Below the pieces are notes generated by a model that was not told where the DNA came from, did no database searches, and saw only the letters and a list, made by a program, of their open reading frames with translations. Of a stretch of DNA of 64,000 nt, positions 61,692 to 64,000 are shown piece by piece. Source of the stretch: Bradyrhizobium campsiandrae (lineage in GTDB: Bacteria; Pseudomonadota; Alphaproteobacteria; Rhizobiales; Xanthobacteraceae); the NCBI RefSeq assembly GCF_014529705.1, contig NZ_JAANIH010000007.1:124001-188000 (forward strand), given 5' to 3'. The position numbers and the translations under genes are program-made. Each line of letters starts with the position of its first letter. Position 1 is the stretch's first letter.

Positions 61692-63107
61692 TTGAGGGTC
61701 TTGTTCGTCACGACAGAGATGGACGACTTCGTCCGCGTCGGCGGCCTTGGTGCCGTTTCCGCTGCCCTCCCCAGAGCGCTCCGCCCCTTCGCCGATATCC
61801 GGATCATGCTGCCCGGCTATCGCGACATCATCGAGCAACTCACGCACATTCAGGTCGTTGGGCGCTGCCCGGCATTTGCGGAGATGCCGGCCTGCTCGCT
61901 CGGCCGCGCCGCGACCAAGGACGGAATGCCGGTCTATGTGCTGTTGTGCTCGCAGCTCTACGACCGCCCCGGCAATCCCTATGGTGACGAGTCCGGGCGC
62001 GACTGGCCTGACAACGACATCCGCTTCGCGCGCTTTGCTTCGGCGGCCGCTGAGCTGGCCATGGGCAAGCTGGACAAGAATTGGGCAGCAGACCTGATCC
62101 ATGCCAACGACTGGCAGGCCTCGCTCGTGCCGGCCTATCTCGCCTGGCAGGGCGCGAAGCTGCCATCGATCCTGACCATCCACAACCTCGCCTATCAGGG
62201 CCTCTTCCCGAAGGAGTCGCTGCGGCGAATCGGCATTCCCGAGAGCTCCTTCCACATCGACGGAGTCGAGTTCTACGACCAGCTCTCCTTTCTCAAGGCC
62301 GGCCTCGTCTACGCCTCGCACCTCACCACCGTCAGCGGCACCTATGCGCGCGAGATCACCACGGAGGAATTCGGCTGCGGCCTCGAAGGTCTCTTGCGCG
62401 TCCGCTCCGACGCATCCGAGCTCACCGGTATCCTCAACGGCATCGACGAGAGCTGGGACCCGCGCTCTTGCGCGCAACTCGCCCAGCAGTTCGGCGCCGG
62501 CGACTGGGCCGGCAAGAGGGCCAATGCGGATTACGTGCGCAAGCAGTTTGGCCTGGCGGTTTCGCGCGGTCCGATGTTCGGCATCGTCGCCCGCCTCGTG
62601 CATCAGAAGGGCATCGATCTCGTCCTGGCCGCGGCCGACGAGATCGTCGATGCCGGCGGACAGATCGTGGTCACCGGCTCCGGCGAGCCGGCGCTCGAGC
62701 AGGCGCTGATCGACGCCCATCGCCGCCGGCCCGATGCCATCGGCGTCGCCATCGGCTTCAACGATGCCCAGGCGCGCCGCATCTTTGCCGGCAGCGATTT
62801 CACCCTGATGCCGTCGCGGTTCGAGCCGTGCGGCCTCAGCCAGATGTACGCCCAGCGCTTCGGCTCGCTGCCGATCGGCCATCAGACCGGCGGCTTGGCC
62901 GAGACCATCACCGACGGCGAGACCGGCTTCCTTTTCTCGAGGCCGTCGCACGAATCTTTCCTGGGCGGCGTCCGCCGCGCGTTCGAGGCATTCATGGCGC
63001 AGGACCAGCTCGACACCATGCGCCGCAGCGCGATGGGGCGCTCGTTCTCCTGGAGCATCTCGGCGGGGAGCTATAGCAAGCTGTATCGGAAGCTGGCGGC
63101 AGTGTGA
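61692..63107 (+). CDS. glgA: GlgA-type starch/glycogen synthase-like glycosyltransferase
   Basis: 471 residues from a TTG at 61692 with GGAAGAGGG upstream. It has the GT5 layout: N-terminal domain with VRVGGLGAVSAALPRALR, HANDWQASLVPAYLAW and HNLAYQGLFPKESL, and C-terminal domain with GIVARLVHQKGIDLVL, MPSRFEPCGLSQMYA and TGGLAETI. The usual K-x-G-G-L at the start reads R-V-G-G-L, so the Lys that contacts ADP-glucose is missing. No other glycogen gene is near; it may be a paralogue with another role. Confidence 0.82.
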   Translation: MRVLFVTTEMDDFVRVGGLGAVSAALPRALRPFADIRIMLPGYRDIIEQLTHIQVVGRCPAFAEMPACSLGRAATKDGMPVYVLLCSQLYDRPGNPYGDESGRDWPDNDIRFARFASAAAELAMGKLDKNWAADLIHANDWQASLVPAYLAWQGAKLPSILTIHNLAYQGLFPKESLRRIGIPESSFHIDGVEFYDQLSFLKAGLVYASHLTTVSGTYAREITTEEFGCGLEGLLRVRSDASELTGILNGIDESWDPRSCAQLAQQFGAGDWAGKRANADYVRKQFGLAVSRGPMFGIVARLVHQKGIDLVLAAADEIVDAGGQIVVTGSGEPALEQALIDAHRRRPDAIGVAIGFNDAQARRIFAGSDFTLMPSRFEPCGLSQMYAQRFGSLPIGHQTGGLAETITDGETGFLFSRPSHESFLGGVRRAFEAFMAQDQLDTMRRSAMGRSFSWSISAGSYSKLYRKLAAV

Positions 63108-63155
63108 GGCCGAGACGTTTCCTCTCCGGCCGTCACGGCGAGCGACAGTCTCTTC

Positions 63156-63290
63156 CCGTCACCCTGAGGTGGCCGCTTCTTCAGCGGCCCTCGAAGGGCG
63201 ACGGCCCGGCTGCAGCAGCGGGGCCGTGCATCCTTCGAGGCTCCCGGCGCGATGCTTCTGCATCGCGCCACTCGCACCTCAGGATGACGG
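63156..63290. repeat. Inverted repeat (CCGTCACCCTGAGGTG type)
   Basis: Ends cgtcaccctgaggtg and cacctcaggatgacgg, with several inner stem pairs (cttcttcagcgg; cttcgagg). It lies between the GlgA-like gene and the last partial gene and differs in sequence from the other families in the window. Confidence 0.75.
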
Positions 63291-63307
63291 GACCAAGAGT
63301 AGACACT

Positions 63308-64000
63308 TCACCCCTTCCCGCGCAGGTCCATCTGCGACCGGCCGATCCAGGCGCGGTTGAGGCAGCGGGTCATCCAGTCCGGTTGCGGCTCGCCGCGGAG
63401 CCGGGCCAGCGCCTCCTGGTAGGGACCGACGTAGCGCAGCCGATCGGGCAATTTCGGATAGATGCGCCTGATCCATCGCAGCGCATTGTCGGCCGATCTC
63501 CGGTCGCGCGCGTCGAGCTCAAATCCAAAGCCTGCACGCAGACGCTCCGGCAGCAGGCGCGCGGTGAGCGCGCGGTACCATCGGGGCGGCCGCAGCCATG
63601 GGCGCGCGCCGCCAAAAATCTGCGCGGCGATCTCGCGCGCGGCCGGGCTGACGATCAGCGTGTCCGACCGCATCATCGCAGCGCTATAGGCGGCAAAGCC
63701 CGCCCAGTCGGCCGGCAGATCATCGCCCGTCAATCCGAACAGCGCGCCGAACGTCCGGCTCTCGCTCCAGTAGCGCTCGCGCTCCTCAACTGAGAGCGGC
63801 GGCAAAACCAGATCGTGCGCCATCAGCGCAGTCTCGACCAGCGTCGCATGAACCCAGCGCAGCGAAGGAATGTCGTTGGCCCAGTAGCGCGAGCCTGCCG
63901 CGAACGGACCGACCGTCTCCGGCATCTCGCCGACGATCATGCCGTGGCGCCGGTGCAATTGCCGGGACGACGAGAGCGCCCGATCGAGCGAGCCGAACAC
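63308..64000 (-). CDS. MpaB/DUF2236 oxygenase-like protein (3' part)
   Basis: The last 230 codons of a gene whose start is beyond the window end. It contains RWVHATLVETALMAHDLVL, ERERYWSESRTFGALFGL and, further on, a helical C-terminal domain with FGFELDARDRRSADNALRWIRRIYP. The WVHATL histidine and the ERYW stretch are typical of the rubber oxygenase/MpaB-like (DUF2236) family, which bind haem. The substrate is unknown. Confidence 0.7.
   Translation of the reverse strand: MFGSLDRALSSSRQLHRRHGMIVGEMPETVGPFAAGSRYWANDIPSLRWVHATLVETALMAHDLVLPPLSVEERERYWSESRTFGALFGLTGDDLPADWAGFAAYSAAMMRSDTLIVSPAAREIAAQIFGGARPWLRPPRWYRALTARLLPERLRAGFGFELDARDRRSADNALRWIRRIYPKLPDRLRYVGPYQEALARLRGEPQPDWMTRCLNRAWIGRSQMDLRGKG

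Noticed and set aside
1-64000. CRISPR array, prophage, integron or insertion sequence
   Set aside because: No regularly spaced direct repeats, no transposase, integrase or phage structural genes were found; the repeats are single palindromic units.

Overview
The window reads as a chromosomal segment of a free-living alphaproteobacterium, most likely Bradyrhizobium or a close relative. The evidence is uniformly high GC, many short inverted repeats of the kind scattered through Bradyrhizobium intergenic regions, a very high density of ABC, TRAP and TAXI solute-binding proteins, and above all a nitrate assimilation cluster in the order nrtA-nrtB-nrtC-narK-bjgb-flp-nasC, which I recall from B. 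diazoefficiens. I see no rRNA, tRNA, CRISPR array, prophage, transposase or integrase.

Layout. 1-5.5 kb: a NMT1/SsuA-type ABC importer (permease, binding protein, ATPase) with a cut enolase-superfamily-like gene downstream, and a TetR regulator and a two-domain VOC protein upstream, all on the minus strand. 5.7-10.5 kb: two tandem PfkB sugar kinases, a ferredoxin reductase-type flavoprotein, a crotonase and a histidine phosphatase. 10.4-16.1 kb: a sugar-acid module (IlvD/Edd dehydratase plus DctP-DctQ-DctM TRAP importer) divergent from a GntR regulator, with a paired inverted operator between them. 16.2-17.7 kb: a small immunity-like protein, a nitroreductase and a secreted protein. 18.0-21.5 kb: uronate dehydrogenase and an SMP-30 lactonase, divergent, then an aldehyde dehydrogenase. 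21.8-24.8 kb: a homodimeric E1/transketolase-like enzyme divergent from an Lrp regulator. 24.9-30.4 kb: polyphosphate kinase 2, a membrane-tethered TAXI protein, an alcohol dehydrogenase, an EamA exporter and an aldo/keto reductase.

30.7-40.3 kb is the nitrate cluster: NrtABC takes up nitrate, NarK moves nitrate or nitrite, NasC reduces nitrate, the flavoprotein Flp probably feeds it electrons, and the single-domain globin probably deals with nitric oxide. nrtA and narK each have a sigma-54-like promoter preceded by a conserved palindromic element at exactly the same spacing, and the nrtA leader carries a hairpin plus intrinsic terminator as expected for NasS/NasT antitermination.

40.3-54.8 kb: an intradiol dioxygenase, a serine hydrolase, two very small coupled secreted/membrane proteins, an HWE histidine kinase, a Tat-exported amidohydrolase, CcdA, a LysR-HTH pair, an L,D-transpeptidase, a crotonase-fold protein, a small secreted protein, an IPMDH-family dehydrogenase and an alcohol dehydrogenase. 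54.8-61.5 kb: a complete dipeptide-type ABC importer behind a class III CoA-transferase. 61.7-64 kb: a divergent GlgA-type glycosyltransferase and the 3' part of an MpaB/DUF2236 oxygenase-like gene cut by the window end.

Most genes belong to known families. The least explained signals are the phased sigma-54/enhancer elements in the nitrate cluster, the tethered TAXI protein without a TRAP permease, the stand-alone E1 enzyme with its Lrp partner, and the very small proteins near 42.7-43.3 kb.
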